Shown: positions 27,209 through 36,633 of the stretch, one piece after another
Layout of the letters: each line of letters starts with the position of its first letter
Numbering within the stretch: the stretch's first letter is position 1
Assembly: GCF_000281085.1 (NCBI RefSeq)
Contig: NZ_JH767522.1
Span: 291,918-355,917, forward strand
Length of the DNA stretch: 64,000 nucleotides
Reading direction: 5' to 3'
DNA from: Catenovulum agarivorans YM01
Lineage (GTDB): Bacteria; Pseudomonadota; Gammaproteobacteria; Enterobacterales; Alteromonadaceae
Made by a program: the position numbers and the translations under genes
The notes under the pieces: generated by a model
What the model was told of the DNA's origin: nothing
Database searches by the model: none
What the model saw: only the letters and a program-made list of their open reading frames with translations

Positions 27209-28561
27209 GTGGTTTTCTTGATTTTCAGAAAAATAGAATTAGCTTATATCACCCTTTTCAGCCTAACTGTGGCCATATTATTGTGGCACGGGTTAGCTAT
27301 GGATAACGTTTGGCAGGTTAAACCAACAGATAAGACCAAACCAGAACTGATTACCGACAATGCTCAAGGTGGTCAATCTAAAGCTAAATATTATCCACAA
27401 TCTCAATACTTTGATTTTGAATGTGAAATTAAAACAGGCTTAATTGCTCATGCCTATTGTGGGGTATTTATCCCAGTTTATGATTGGACCAACAGCGTGT
27501 ATGTTCATACAGATGAATATCAATATTTGGAACTGGATATAGAACATAACAGCACATCCATGGACAATATCGCGATATTTTTAATCAACCAACATGATGC
27601 GACCAATGAACAAGGCGAAAAAGAGACGCGTAATTTGCAATTTGTTCATTATCATTATCCTCAACCTGGCAGGCAAAGCGTCCGTATACCACTAAGTAAA
27701 TTTGATATGCCAGCTTGGAGTGCGTTTTATCACCATAAAGCTGGGGTAGACGTATCCAAAGCGTTAGAAAAAATTAACTTTATTCAAGTATTAACTGGCG
27801 ATGCAGGCGATGATCGCAAGGTAAAAATAAAACTTCATTCAATTAAATTTACCGGCAAATGGATAGCAACCAATAAGCTCTACCTTTCAATTATTATTGT
27901 TTGGGGTGTAATTGTATTTTTACATTTGATCGGCATTACCTTTAACTCGCTCGAAAAGTTGCGTTTGCAAAATAAGAAAAATGCCAGCTTAAACAAACTC
28001 AATCGCCAATTGTTGGCGCAAGCAAGTCACTTTGAAAACTTAGCTTTATACGACGAGCTAACCGGCTTGCTTAACCGCAAAGGTTTATCCAGCGTGTATG
28101 AACGCGCCATTAGGGCTTATTTAGATGGCTCGCAAGCTTATGCTATGATCCTAATTGACATAGACCACTTCAAAAAAATTAATGACAATTACGGCCATGA
28201 TGTCGGTGATGAAGCGTTAAAAAATGTCGCACGTACCATTCAACAACAGCTTAGAGCCGAAGACACTATCGCACGCTGGGGCGGTGAAGAAATGATTGTG
28301 ATAACGCCAGTGTTTAACTTGCAAGCAGCTTGTGCTCTAGCTGAGCGGATACGCGAGCAAATTGAAAAAACCCGCATTATTAACAACCATGTGATCACTG
28401 CTAGTTTTGGTGTGGCTATGTTAGATAGTGATGATATAGATGTTTGGTTTAAACAAGCCGATTTTGCGCTGTATCAAGCTAAACACAATGGGCGTAATAG
28501 AGTTGAAACGGGTGAAACAAAACCAATACACAATCAACAAGTTGTAGGTCTAAGGCTGTGA
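27209..28561 (+). CDS. Membrane-bound diguanylate cyclase (GGEEM variant)
   Basis: About 450 residues. A membrane segment at about 10-30 and another at about 227-247 flank a periplasmic beta-rich domain with galactose-binding-like character (YLELDIEHNSTSMDNIAIFL, RIPLSKFDMPAWSAFYH). After a short coiled coil, the GGDEF domain (about 280-440) has YDELTGLLNRKG and LIDIDHFKKINDNYGH. Its active site is WGGEEM, with Met replacing the usual Phe. RAED upstream fits the RxxD inhibitory site. It probably makes c-di-GMP, subject to product inhibition. The start is a GTG; no ATG precedes the first membrane helix. Confidence 0.88.
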   Translation: MVFLIFRKIELAYITLFSLTVAILLWHGLAMDNVWQVKPTDKTKPELITDNAQGGQSKAKYYPQSQYFDFECEIKTGLIAHAYCGVFIPVYDWTNSVYVHTDEYQYLELDIEHNSTSMDNIAIFLINQHDATNEQGEKETRNLQFVHYHYPQPGRQSVRIPLSKFDMPAWSAFYHHKAGVDVSKALEKINFIQVLTGDAGDDRKVKIKLHSIKFTGKWIATNKLYLSIIIVWGVIVFLHLIGITFNSLEKLRLQNKKNASLNKLNRQLLAQASHFENLALYDELTGLLNRKGLSSVYERAIRAYLDGSQAYAMILIDIDHFKKINDNYGHDVGDEALKNVARTIQQQLRAEDTIARWGGEEMIVITPVFNLQAACALAERIREQIEKTRIINNHVITASFGVAMLDSDDIDVWFKQADFALYQAKHNGRNRVETGETKPIHNQQVVGLRL

Positions 28562-28656
28562 TATTTAACATCAGCTAAAATCAGCGGATGATTCGTTGTG
28601 TATTTTGTTTTTATTACTATAATTTGAAGCACTAACTGAATTAACCAAGTTAATCC

Positions 28657-29073
28657 TTGCGCACTTTAACCATTAAATTTATTTGTTGTATGGCTTTAGC
28701 TAGCCTGCTGTTGAGCAGCTTGTTGCAACCTTTTGTTGCCAGCGTTCACAGCCAACAAGCACAACAATATGCTAATGATGACACTGTACTAATTTGTACC
28801 GGTGCACAATTTCAATGGATTTCCTTATCCGCCACTCAATCTGCAGGGCAACTTGTATTTGTAGAACCACCACAAGATGCACCAACTGAATTAAAACAAA
28901 TAGATTGTAGTTGGGGTTTATTAGCCGAGCCTGCGTATCATGCTGATATTTCAGTAACTGCCAAAGTGAGTTTTACCCAGTATCAAGCTTTGCAAACTCG
29001 CTTATATCAACAAGCTTATCGCACTTTTAACTACCGCCCTAACCTATCACGCGCACCACCCGCTTTCGTTTAA
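28657..29073 (+). CDS. Small secreted DUF2946-like protein
   Basis: Up to 138 residues with an N-terminal signal sequence (ALASLLLSSLLQPF) and a mature part carrying two cysteines (VLICTGAQFQW and QIDCSWG). The ICTG pattern and position before a TonB-dependent receptor fit DUF2946 proteins, often found in metal-uptake loci; I hold this assignment loosely. The first start is TTG at 28657; the first ATG is 28690, which gives a shorter but still usable signal peptide. Confidence 0.6.
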   Translation: MRTLTIKFICCMALASLLLSSLLQPFVASVHSQQAQQYANDDTVLICTGAQFQWISLSATQSAGQLVFVEPPQDAPTELKQIDCSWGLLAEPAYHADISVTAKVSFTQYQALQTRLYQQAYRTFNYRPNLSRAPPAFV

Positions 29074-29141
29074 TTTTTAACTTTTTGCCGCCTAACTTTA
29101 GGCAGTGTTTATCTTTATTCGAAAATTAAACGGACAATTTT

Positions 29142-31262
29142 ATGCAAACTCGTTTCTATCTAGCACCGATTGCTGCGGTGTTATGTGGTCAATTTGGCGC
29201 ACATGCCAATACAACAACACAACAAAATTTAGCTGAACAAAACCAAGACACCATAGTGGTAACAGGTACGCGCGAAGCACAAAGCAAACAAGATGTTGCT
29301 GAATCAATTAGTTTATTGTCGCAGCAAGCGTTAGAAAACATTGGCGCATCACACCCAGCTGAAGCGCTTAATCGCCTTGCAGGTGTACATATCAATAATT
29401 TGGGTGGTGAAGGCCACATGTCGTCGATTCGCCAACCCATCACCACATCAGCAGTCTATCTATTTTTAGAAGACGGTTTACCCATTCGCCCAACTGGCTT
29501 TTTTAACCACAATGCTTTGTACGAAATTAATATGCCACAAGCAGGCCGTTTAGAAGTGGTTAAAGGCCCAGGTTCAGCTTTATACGGTAGTGATGCAATA
29601 GGCGGGGTGATTAACGTTTTAACCGCAGCTGCACCACAACAAACCTTGTTAAAAACCAATCTTGAATTAGGTAAAAATGACTGGCAGCGTTTGTTGGTTA
29701 GTTTCGGTGATAAGATAAATAAACAACATGCAGGCAAGCTTGATATCAACTTAACTGACAACCAAGGTTTTCGAGATGCCGCTGACTATTCACGTTACTC
29801 TGTTACGGCGCGTGTTGATAGTAATTTGTCTGATAACCTCAGCGTCAAAACCTTATTAACCGCATCCGACATCCAACAAAGTGGGACCTCAGATTTAAGC
29901 GAAAGCCTGTACAAAGCGCGTTCAACTTTTAACGCTTACCATGGTGACATTGGTTATCGTGAGGTATCCGCATTGCGTTTTTCTTCCGATATATCTTGGT
30001 ATGTTAATGAACAAACACTGGTGAGTGCAGTGCCTTATTATCGCAACAACTCAATGCAAATGATGCCAAGTTGGATGATTACTTATGATCCGAATATACG
30101 TGATTACCAGTTTGAATCTTACGGGTTAATGCTCAAATATCGTCAGCACGTCAATCAAGGCACAGTGATCGTTGGTTTAGATACAGACGTTACCCCGTCT
30201 GACTATGTTGAAGAGCAAATCAGCTTAACTAAACAAGATGATATTTATACTGATTACAGCCGCACAGGCCAATTTAATTACGACTTTAGCGCGACGCAAA
30301 CATCAATATCACCTTATTTACATACAGAGTGGGATTTAACCGACAATTGGCGCTTAACCGCTGGTGTGCGTTATGACTCGTTTGAAGTTGACTATACCGA
30401 CAATTTAACAGCCCAGGCAGAAGACACTAGCCATCTACGACCACAATCACAAACCAAAAGTTATCAACACACTAGCCCTAAATTTAGTTTGTTGTATCGC
30501 TTAGCCGCGGATCACACTGCCTACTTTAACTACCGCAACGCTTTTGTTGCACCTTCAATTGGTAGTTTATTCAGGCCGGGCAGTTCACAAGGCAGTGAAA
30601 ACTTACAACCAACCGAAGCAGACAGTTTTGAACTTGGTTTACGTGGCCAGTTAGCAAAAGATTGGTTATACGAATTAGCCGTGTACGACTTGCAAAAATC
30701 AAACGATATTGTCAGCGTGATCAGCGGCAGTGATCGCATAGTGACCAATGCTGGCGAAAGCCGTCATTTAGGTTTTGAAGCAGCCATTCAAGGTAAATTA
30801 ACTGATGAGTGGTCTTTGTCGACATCCATCGCCATCACTAATCAGTATTACCAAGACTTTGCTTATTTATTCCAATGTTTTAGCCCAGCTTGTGGTGGAT
30901 TCAAAAAAGAAAACCGCAACTATGCAGGTTTTAAGGTGGGCAAAGCACCAGCAGAAATGGCCAATTTAACGGTTAAATACCAGCCGACTTGGCTACAAGG
31001 CTTTAGCAGCGAGCTGGAAGTTGAACACTTGGGTGAATATTTTACCGACGAAACCAATACCCAAACCTATGATGGCCATACGTTAGTGAACTGGCGCAAT
31101 CACTATCAAATCAATGCAAACTGGCAAGTGTATTTGCGCATTATCAACTTAACCGACAAGTTATATAGCGTGTACACCAGCAACCAAGTGGGCAATCCAA
31201 ACTTAGGCTACCGCCCAGGTACGCCGCGCAGCATTTATGTGGGGGCAACATGGCAATTTTAA
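29142..31262 (+). CDS. TonB-dependent outer-membrane receptor
   Basis: 706 residues. The order is signal peptide (ending GAHAN), TonB box region (DTIVVTGTR), plug domain (about 40-150: RLEVVKGPGSALYGSDAIGGVINV) and a 22-strand beta barrel ending in the outer-membrane signature WQF. It resembles receptors for siderophores or metal complexes rather than SusC-type polysaccharide receptors. The adjacent PepSY membrane protein supports metal (iron or copper) uptake. The next gene starts 13 bases before its stop. A short palindrome (GCCTAACTTTAGGC, within 29090-29105) lies in the leader. No convincing Fur box was seen. Confidence 0.93.
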   Translation: MQTRFYLAPIAAVLCGQFGAHANTTTQQNLAEQNQDTIVVTGTREAQSKQDVAESISLLSQQALENIGASHPAEALNRLAGVHINNLGGEGHMSSIRQPITTSAVYLFLEDGLPIRPTGFFNHNALYEINMPQAGRLEVVKGPGSALYGSDAIGGVINVLTAAAPQQTLLKTNLELGKNDWQRLLVSFGDKINKQHAGKLDINLTDNQGFRDAADYSRYSVTARVDSNLSDNLSVKTLLTASDIQQSGTSDLSESLYKARSTFNAYHGDIGYREVSALRFSSDISWYVNEQTLVSAVPYYRNNSMQMMPSWMITYDPNIRDYQFESYGLMLKYRQHVNQGTVIVGLDTDVTPSDYVEEQISLTKQDDIYTDYSRTGQFNYDFSATQTSISPYLHTEWDLTDNWRLTAGVRYDSFEVDYTDNLTAQAEDTSHLRPQSQTKSYQHTSPKFSLLYRLAADHTAYFNYRNAFVAPSIGSLFRPGSSQGSENLQPTEADSFELGLRGQLAKDWLYELAVYDLQKSNDIVSVISGSDRIVTNAGESRHLGFEAAIQGKLTDEWSLSTSIAITNQYYQDFAYLFQCFSPACGGFKKENRNYAGFKVGKAPAEMANLTVKYQPTWLQGFSSELEVEHLGEYFTDETNTQTYDGHTLVNWRNHYQINANWQVYLRIINLTDKLYSVYTSNQVGNPNLGYRPGTPRSIYVGATWQF

Positions 31263-32767
31263 AACGCAGCACAAATCACTTTGCCAACTGGGCGCACAAG
31301 TTTTTCTTGTGGCCTGCTTTGTTTGCCTGTTTTGTTTGGTTAATTAGTGGCTTTACCCACCCGTTAATGACTTGGGTGGGCCCACAACCAGTAAACTTTC
31401 GCGCACCTGTTGTTAAGCAAATAGATTACGATGTGCAAACCACCAGCAATTTGTTAACCCAAACAAGCCAGCAATCAGCCAGTTTAGTAAAAGTAGTTGC
31501 CAGCGAAAACGGCGCTTTGTTGCAAGCCACCTATGAGCAAAATCAACCACGCCAGTATTTTGATTTAACCACAGGTGCGCGAATAGCAGAGCAAGATAAA
31601 CAACAAGCCATTTGGTTAGCCGGTTATTATTCAGGTTTACCCGCTGAACAAATTGAGCAAGTTGAATTTATTAATGAGTTTAGCGCTGAATACCCTTGGG
31701 TTAATCGCTTATTGCCTGTATATCGTATTCGTTATAACGATGACGCTGGCCATATTGCCTTTATTTACACAGAAACCAATACATTAGCGTCACTGACGAA
31801 CGATACCCGCATCATGTTGCAAAGTATTTTTCGCGCTTTACATACTTGGAATTGGTTAGAATTTACTGGGCCATTTAGAGTGCTGATTATTGGCTATCTA
31901 ATGTTGGCGTTATTGGCTATGAGTGTGTCTGGGTTAATATATTTAATTAATCGCTCATGGCGCAGAATGCCAGCGCACAACAAGCTACATAGAGCAAGCG
32001 CTTACTTAGTTGTTATCCCATTATTTATGTGGAGTTTTAGTGGCTTTTATCATTTATTAACCGCTGAATATGCACCAGCCAGAGCTGGATTAAAACTCAG
32101 CACAGACCTGCCGCAAACACCCGTGTCTGAACAAGCAATAAATTTAGTATTGGCACAAATTCAACAAAGCAGTCAGGTAAATTCGCTCAATTTAATTGCC
32201 GCACCCAGCAATGAACAAAGCAGCAAAACCACGCCAGTTTTACGCTTGTCTTATCAAGCTGAAGGCGCACAACAAAACAAAGCGTTAACTAAAGAAGATA
32301 AATATAAAGGCATTAGCCAAGAAACTAAGGTCGTTTATTTTGATGGAAAAACCGGCCAAGCCTTAACCGACTTTAACGATAAAGAATACGCCATGTGGTT
32401 AGCCGAACAATACAGCGAATCCGCCACAGCGACTGATGCCCAAGTAGTACGTTTTTTTGGTATGGGTTATGACTTTAGAAATAAACGCCTGCCCGTTTGG
32501 CGCGTTAGTTTAAATGACGCGGATAAAACTCAATTGTTTATTGATAGCCAGTCGGGTGTATTAGCCGATGCCAGTACTGCAAGTTCACGCTTAGAGTCGC
32601 TATCTTTTTCTATGCTGCATAAATGGAACTTTTTAGTCCCCTTAACTGGCCGGGAAGTGCGCGATTATTTTATTGTTGCCTTTATCTTTTTCTCAGTTGT
32701 ATTAACTTATTTTGGCTTGAAGTTACAGCTTGAGCGAATGGGATTGTTAAAGCGAAAACAGCGATAA
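31250..32767 (+). CDS. PepSY-domain inner-membrane protein (iron-uptake reductase type)
   Basis: 505 residues. Membrane segments lie at about 15-35, 200-235, 250-275 and 470-495, separated by two PepSY-rich periplasmic regions. The first helix is followed by SGFTHPLMTWVG, and HKLHRASAYLVVIPLFMWSFSGFYH carries paired histidines typical of heme-binding PepSY_TM proteins; SMLHKWNFL gives another His. Members work beside TonB siderophore receptors, probably in reductive release of metal. It overlaps the receptor gene by 13 bases, so translation is likely coupled. Confidence 0.87.
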   Translation: MAILKRSTNHFANWAHKFFLWPALFACFVWLISGFTHPLMTWVGPQPVNFRAPVVKQIDYDVQTTSNLLTQTSQQSASLVKVVASENGALLQATYEQNQPRQYFDLTTGARIAEQDKQQAIWLAGYYSGLPAEQIEQVEFINEFSAEYPWVNRLLPVYRIRYNDDAGHIAFIYTETNTLASLTNDTRIMLQSIFRALHTWNWLEFTGPFRVLIIGYLMLALLAMSVSGLIYLINRSWRRMPAHNKLHRASAYLVVIPLFMWSFSGFYHLLTAEYAPARAGLKLSTDLPQTPVSEQAINLVLAQIQQSSQVNSLNLIAAPSNEQSSKTTPVLRLSYQAEGAQQNKALTKEDKYKGISQETKVVYFDGKTGQALTDFNDKEYAMWLAEQYSESATATDAQVVRFFGMGYDFRNKRLPVWRVSLNDADKTQLFIDSQSGVLADASTASSRLESLSFSMLHKWNFLVPLTGREVRDYFIVAFIFFSVVLTYFGLKLQLERMGLLKRKQR

Positions 32768-32828
32768 ATTGATTAAAGTGTTTTAAACTAAGTCTATCTA
32801 AAGTGCGTTATTGAGGCGCGGTTAAACT

Positions 32829-33791
32829 ATGTTGGATTTACTATTTCTCTTTGTTGGTATTGCTATGCTCACCCTAGGTGGTGAGGCCTTGATTAAAGGC
32901 TCTTTGGCGACAGCAAACCGACTCAAAGTTTCTCCGTTACTCAGCGGGCTGGTTATCGTTGGTTTTGGCACCTCTTCGCCCGAATTAGTGGTGTCAGTAA
33001 ATGCAGCCCTCGAAGGCCAACCTGATATTGCAATTGGTAATGTTGTCGGCAGCAATATTGGTAACATCCTATTAATTCTTGGGTTATGTGCAGTTATCAC
33101 CCCCTTGGTAGTAAAACCATTAGCGCTGAGACGCGATGCCGTAACTATGGTAGCGGCCAGCGCCTTATTCCCAATTTTAGTCGGCGGCAGTGCATTAGGG
33201 CATGGTGATGGCGTGTTATTCTTAACTTTGCTCATTGCCTATCTCGTTTGGGCATATTGGAGTGAAAAATACCAGGCAGCCCCTTCTGCAGAACTGCATC
33301 AAGCTGAAGCAGAAGAAGTATCAATAGGTAACAAATCAACCCTGTGGACAGTGACAGCTGTGAGCTTAGGTTTAGTATTGTTGATTGCAGGTTCACAAGT
33401 ACTCTTGATTGGCGCAACAGGTATTGCAAGCTACTTTGAAGTGCCAGAGTCGGTTATCGGCTTAACCCTTGTTGCCGTTGGCACATCGCTTCCGGAGCTT
33501 TCAATATCTGTTATAGCGGCGATTCGCAAACATGCTGATGTGGCAGTTGGCAACATACTCGGCAGCAATATTTTTAATTTACTCGGTATTCTTGGGTTAT
33601 CGGCTTTGCTGCAACCACTACCTGTTCATCAAAGAATATTGCAGTTTGACCAATGGGTGATGCTTGGTACATCTATACTGCTACTGTTTTTATTGCTCAG
33701 TGGACACCGTTTAAACCGAGCTGAAGGTGCTATGCTGCTAATTGGTTATTGTGTGTATATTTGGTTGAGCTTTAGCATATTCGGTGGCTAA
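32829..33791 (+). CDS. CaCA-family Na+/Ca2+ exchanger, YrbG-like
   Basis: 320 residues with about ten membrane helices and the two alpha repeats that define the family. Repeat 1 is GFGTSSPELVVSV followed by GNVVGSNIGN, and repeat 2 is AVGTSLPELSISV followed by GNILGSNIFN, each with the ion-binding Glu in the PEL motif. It would extrude calcium using the sodium gradient. It is a stand-alone gene closed by a hairpin. Confidence 0.93.
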   Translation: MLDLLFLFVGIAMLTLGGEALIKGSLATANRLKVSPLLSGLVIVGFGTSSPELVVSVNAALEGQPDIAIGNVVGSNIGNILLILGLCAVITPLVVKPLALRRDAVTMVAASALFPILVGGSALGHGDGVLFLTLLIAYLVWAYWSEKYQAAPSAELHQAEAEEVSIGNKSTLWTVTAVSLGLVLLIAGSQVLLIGATGIASYFEVPESVIGLTLVAVGTSLPELSISVIAAIRKHADVAVGNILGSNIFNLLGILGLSALLQPLPVHQRILQFDQWVMLGTSILLLFLLLSGHRLNRAEGAMLLIGYCVYIWLSFSIFGG

Positions 33792-33810
33792 TTAAGAACT
33801 GTATACAGGC

Positions 33811-33837
33811 GGGCTAGCTCAAGTTTTGCTCTAGCCC
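33811..33837 (+). terminator. Hairpin after the exchanger gene
   Basis: GGGCTAG (33811-33817) pairs with CTAGCCC (33831-33837) around a 13-base loop, in the 72-base gap between convergent genes. It may terminate both. Confidence 0.5.
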
Positions 33838-33863
33838 CATAATCACTCGAAACTCTGCTGCCG

Positions 33864-34505
33864 TTACTGCCGCAGTTCTTGCATATCCGCAATCAATTCC
33901 TCTAATTTTTTGAACTGGCGACCATAAATAATATTAAGATCTAACCTATATAAAGCATCTGAAAATCGAGTGACAATCAGGATTATCCCCACAATAATTA
34001 GCAGCAGATAATAAGGTACACCCCAGAGCAATAATTCAGTTGGCCATATATTCACGATCAAACCAATTATTTTTCCACCGGCATCGCTTACCAAAGCTTG
34101 TGCCGCCATGCCAATAAAGAGTAATGGATAGAAAAATTTGTAATAGCGCGCATACACAGCAATGGAGTGTTGCAGCCAAGCATTAAAACTCATGATGTAG
34201 TCATAACTGCTCTGCCCTTTAGATAATTGATGTGAATTTCGCAGCTCTTTTTTAGCAATAATCACCAGTGGCACAAGCAAAAGGCAAATATACAAACCCA
34301 AAAAAGGCGCACCGATCAGACTAAACATAAGCAGTGCCACTAAGCTGCCGCCTATAATGGCTTTAATGTTTAACGCAAACATCTGCTGTAATTTATCGAC
34401 TATATTTTGCGATTTTCGGTTATACAAGTCGTTAATTTTTGGCGCAGTTAGTTGCGTTTCGTTTACAAAACCTTCTTTCCACATTTGTTCAATTGATTTA
34501 CTCAT
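33864..34505 (-). CDS. Membrane protein partnered with an ECF sigma factor (possible anti-sigma factor)
   Basis: 213 residues. A ~45-residue hydrophilic N terminus is followed by two closely spaced helices (about 47-85), a middle segment, and two or three more helices (about 120-185), then a cytoplasmic C terminus (KKLEELIADMQELRQ). I do not recognise a family. It begins 16 bases after the sigma-factor stop codon with GAGGG before the ATG. That placement suggests a sigma-regulatory membrane partner; this is inference from position only, since no zinc or cysteine anti-sigma motif is visible. Confidence 0.65.
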   Translation of the reverse strand: MSKSIEQMWKEGFVNETQLTAPKINDLYNRKSQNIVDKLQQMFALNIKAIIGGSLVALLMFSLIGAPFLGLYICLLLVPLVIIAKKELRNSHQLSKGQSSYDYIMSFNAWLQHSIAVYARYYKFFYPLLFIGMAAQALVSDAGGKIIGLIVNIWPTELLLWGVPYYLLLIIVGIILIVTRFSDALYRLDLNIIYGRQFKKLEELIADMQELRQ

Positions 34506-34520
34506 TATCCCACCCTCTAG

Positions 34521-35009
34521 TTAATCTAGTTGATTAATAAATTTGGTTAATCTGCTTTTAATTCGCGTAATGCGCACACCTATATTGTTGCTATTGCTCC
34601 CAATAATGTCGGCAATTTCTTCATAGGTTTTCTCTTCCAAATACAGCAAAATTACCGCTCTATCTGTTTCGGAAAGATGTTTAATCGCGTTGTACAACAA
34701 GTTAATTTCGTCATTGGCAAAGGCTTTGCTGTCGTCGATAACCTCATCAGGCAAAGAGTCAGAAACAATATGTTTATCGCCGTTTTTGCTTTGTTTGAGA
34801 TAAGTTAAACAGACATTAAGCGAAATGCGGTAAATCCAAGTAGGCCACTGACATTGCTGATTAAAATTGTCTTTGCTGCGCCAAATTTGCAGGCAAACTT
34901 CTTGGTAATAATCTTCAAAATCTGCTTGGCTATTGGTATAAGCCCGACAGATTTTGATGATGATGCCCGCATGCGGCAAAATGTATTGCAGATAAAAGTC
35001 ACTACCCAT
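34521..35009 (-). CDS. ECF-type RNA polymerase sigma factor
   Basis: 162 residues. Region 2 is present as DFEDYYQEVCLQIWRSKDNF and region 4 as LSETDRAVILLYLEEKTYEEIADIIGSNSNNIGVRITRIKSRL, with the helix-turn-helix at the end. No region 3 or 1.1, as in group 4 sigma factors. The start ATG at 35009 is preceded by TAGGA. Upstream on the same strand lie the lipoprotein and two secreted proteins, and downstream a membrane protein, so it may direct expression of these unknown envelope genes. Confidence 0.87.
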   Translation of the reverse strand: MGSDFYLQYILPHAGIIIKICRAYTNSQADFEDYYQEVCLQIWRSKDNFNQQCQWPTWIYRISLNVCLTYLKQSKNGDKHIVSDSLPDEVIDDSKAFANDEINLLYNAIKHLSETDRAVILLYLEEKTYEEIADIIGSNSNNIGVRITRIKSRLTKFINQLD

Positions 35010-35102
35010 AAAAAAGTAATATCCTAAATTATGTTATGACTGGTTAGTGGTTGGACGGTTAAGTTTATTACAGGCTAGTTCAAATTATTTATCACTAACA
35101 TT

Positions 35103-36494
35103 CTAATAATCTGATTCATGGGCTGTTACATTAGGAAATGTCAGTTCTCCGGACGGAATAAGGGTAGGACCGCCAAAACAAATCGGTAATGGCTCACCAT
35201 CGGATACGTCAAACTGGCTTAAACTCAGCACAGCATCATTCTTCATTAATACAAATAAAGTACTGGTAATATCCACTTCGTAAGAAGAAGGGCCACTGCA
35301 ACCTCCAATTACAGAAATAGCAACTGAACTGAAATTAATATCTGACCCGTTTGAATTAAAATAGTCGACATTTTTTAACTCAGTTAAACTTGTTTCCAAT
35401 GCAAAACTATAGGTTAGTTTATCATCTTCAATAGACAGAGCTTGCTCGCCAGCAAAGTCTGCATAAGTTAAGTTTTCGGTGGTGATTCTATTGTTGTCAC
35501 CAAACCCTTCTTCTTCATCTAGAATAGATGACTCCATCGCAAAGTTTAAGTTAGACCAATAATCACTTGAAAAGTTAGTGTGCGGGATCTCAATAGAGGT
35601 AGATTGCAAACTATTATTCTGCTTAAAGTCAGCCAACCATTGGGTTAAATTGTTTCTGACCGAAGCAAATTTATATGGGCTGGTTTGCACCACCAATATT
35701 TTCCACTCGGAGTTAGTTGGCAACAGGTTAACTATTTTTACACCATCTTGTTCAAATAACTGCATATCGCCGCCAATCTCAAGGGTTGCGATTCTCCAAT
35801 AATCATTGGCGCTATTTTTAAAAATGCGATCTGTTAACGGTGTTACTGAAAAAGTATCGGTTAGCGACAGAGATAACTCAAAGCTATCCAACCAGTACAA
35901 GCGTGTAGCAATAGTGGTGATTAAATTAGGCTGATAAAAGTGGAACAATTCAGCTAATTTTGCATTTTTTAGCTTAAGTGCATTTTCGGGATCCGTATAA
36001 AAATCAATTACTTCACTATCACCCAAATAATTGTAAACATCCTGCTGAAAGCTGAACTTGTAAGGGTAATTAGCTTGCAGAGCCAACCAATGTAATTGAT
36101 TGCTCGTTAAGTATGCTGATTGTTCAAACTGCTCAAAATAACCCGTTAGGTAGGGCGCATAATCTGCTAGCTCAACGTCAGCTAATAAAGGTAGTTGCCA
36201 ATACACATCTTTAGGCTGAGCAGCGACTGATAAAAAGTGTAATTGTTTTAAGCGACTCCAAGCGGCGTAGTGAACGTTTGTTTCAGAGCTAATGCTGTTG
36301 CTAAAACTTTGTAAGAGTGCGCTGTTAACGGCCTGATTAAACTGGATTAGTTGCTCTGCATTAACACGAACAGCAGGTTGAACATCAGTTTGCGCTAAGG
36401 TGATATTTTGTTCTTCAATCGGCTGGCTGTCGCTTCCTTTACAGCCCAACTGAGCTACAAATAGAATAGCAATGAAGAAATAGCGAAAAAACAT
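35103..36494 (-). CDS. Lipoprotein of unknown function
   Basis: 463 residues. It has a lipoprotein signal peptide with lipobox VAQLGC, so it should be lipid-anchored in the periplasm or outer membrane. Position +2 is Lys, so no Lol avoidance signal is apparent. The mature protein is acidic and mixed alpha/beta (residues 40-300 helical-looking, 320-463 beta-rich with two cysteines, SVIGGCSGPSSY and PICFGGP). I do not recognise the family. It lies 93 bases upstream of the sigma factor on the same strand. Confidence 0.72.
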   Translation of the reverse strand: MFFRYFFIAILFVAQLGCKGSDSQPIEEQNITLAQTDVQPAVRVNAEQLIQFNQAVNSALLQSFSNSISSETNVHYAAWSRLKQLHFLSVAAQPKDVYWQLPLLADVELADYAPYLTGYFEQFEQSAYLTSNQLHWLALQANYPYKFSFQQDVYNYLGDSEVIDFYTDPENALKLKNAKLAELFHFYQPNLITTIATRLYWLDSFELSLSLTDTFSVTPLTDRIFKNSANDYWRIATLEIGGDMQLFEQDGVKIVNLLPTNSEWKILVVQTSPYKFASVRNNLTQWLADFKQNNSLQSTSIEIPHTNFSSDYWSNLNFAMESSILDEEEGFGDNNRITTENLTYADFAGEQALSIEDDKLTYSFALETSLTELKNVDYFNSNGSDINFSSVAISVIGGCSGPSSYEVDITSTLFVLMKNDAVLSLSQFDVSDGEPLPICFGGPTLIPSGELTFPNVTAHESDY

Positions 36495-36598
36495 AAGTCC
36501 ATTTCCATAGGAACTTTTAGAGATAGGTTAAATTATGCCCTATATTATCCTTATTTAGTACTACCATTTAAATTAACTCAGTCACACAATGAGTGCTT

Positions 36599-36623
36599 GG
36601 GTTAGGGATAAGCTCCCTAACCC
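36599..36623 (-). terminator. Terminator after the two secreted-protein genes
   Basis: GGGTTAGGGA (36599-36608) and TCCCTAACCC (36614-36623) are a perfect 10-base inverted repeat with a 5-base loop, just after the stop of the gene ending at 36634. It would end the two-gene transcript before the lipoprotein gene. Confidence 0.65.
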
Positions 36624-36633
36624 CACTCGAGCA

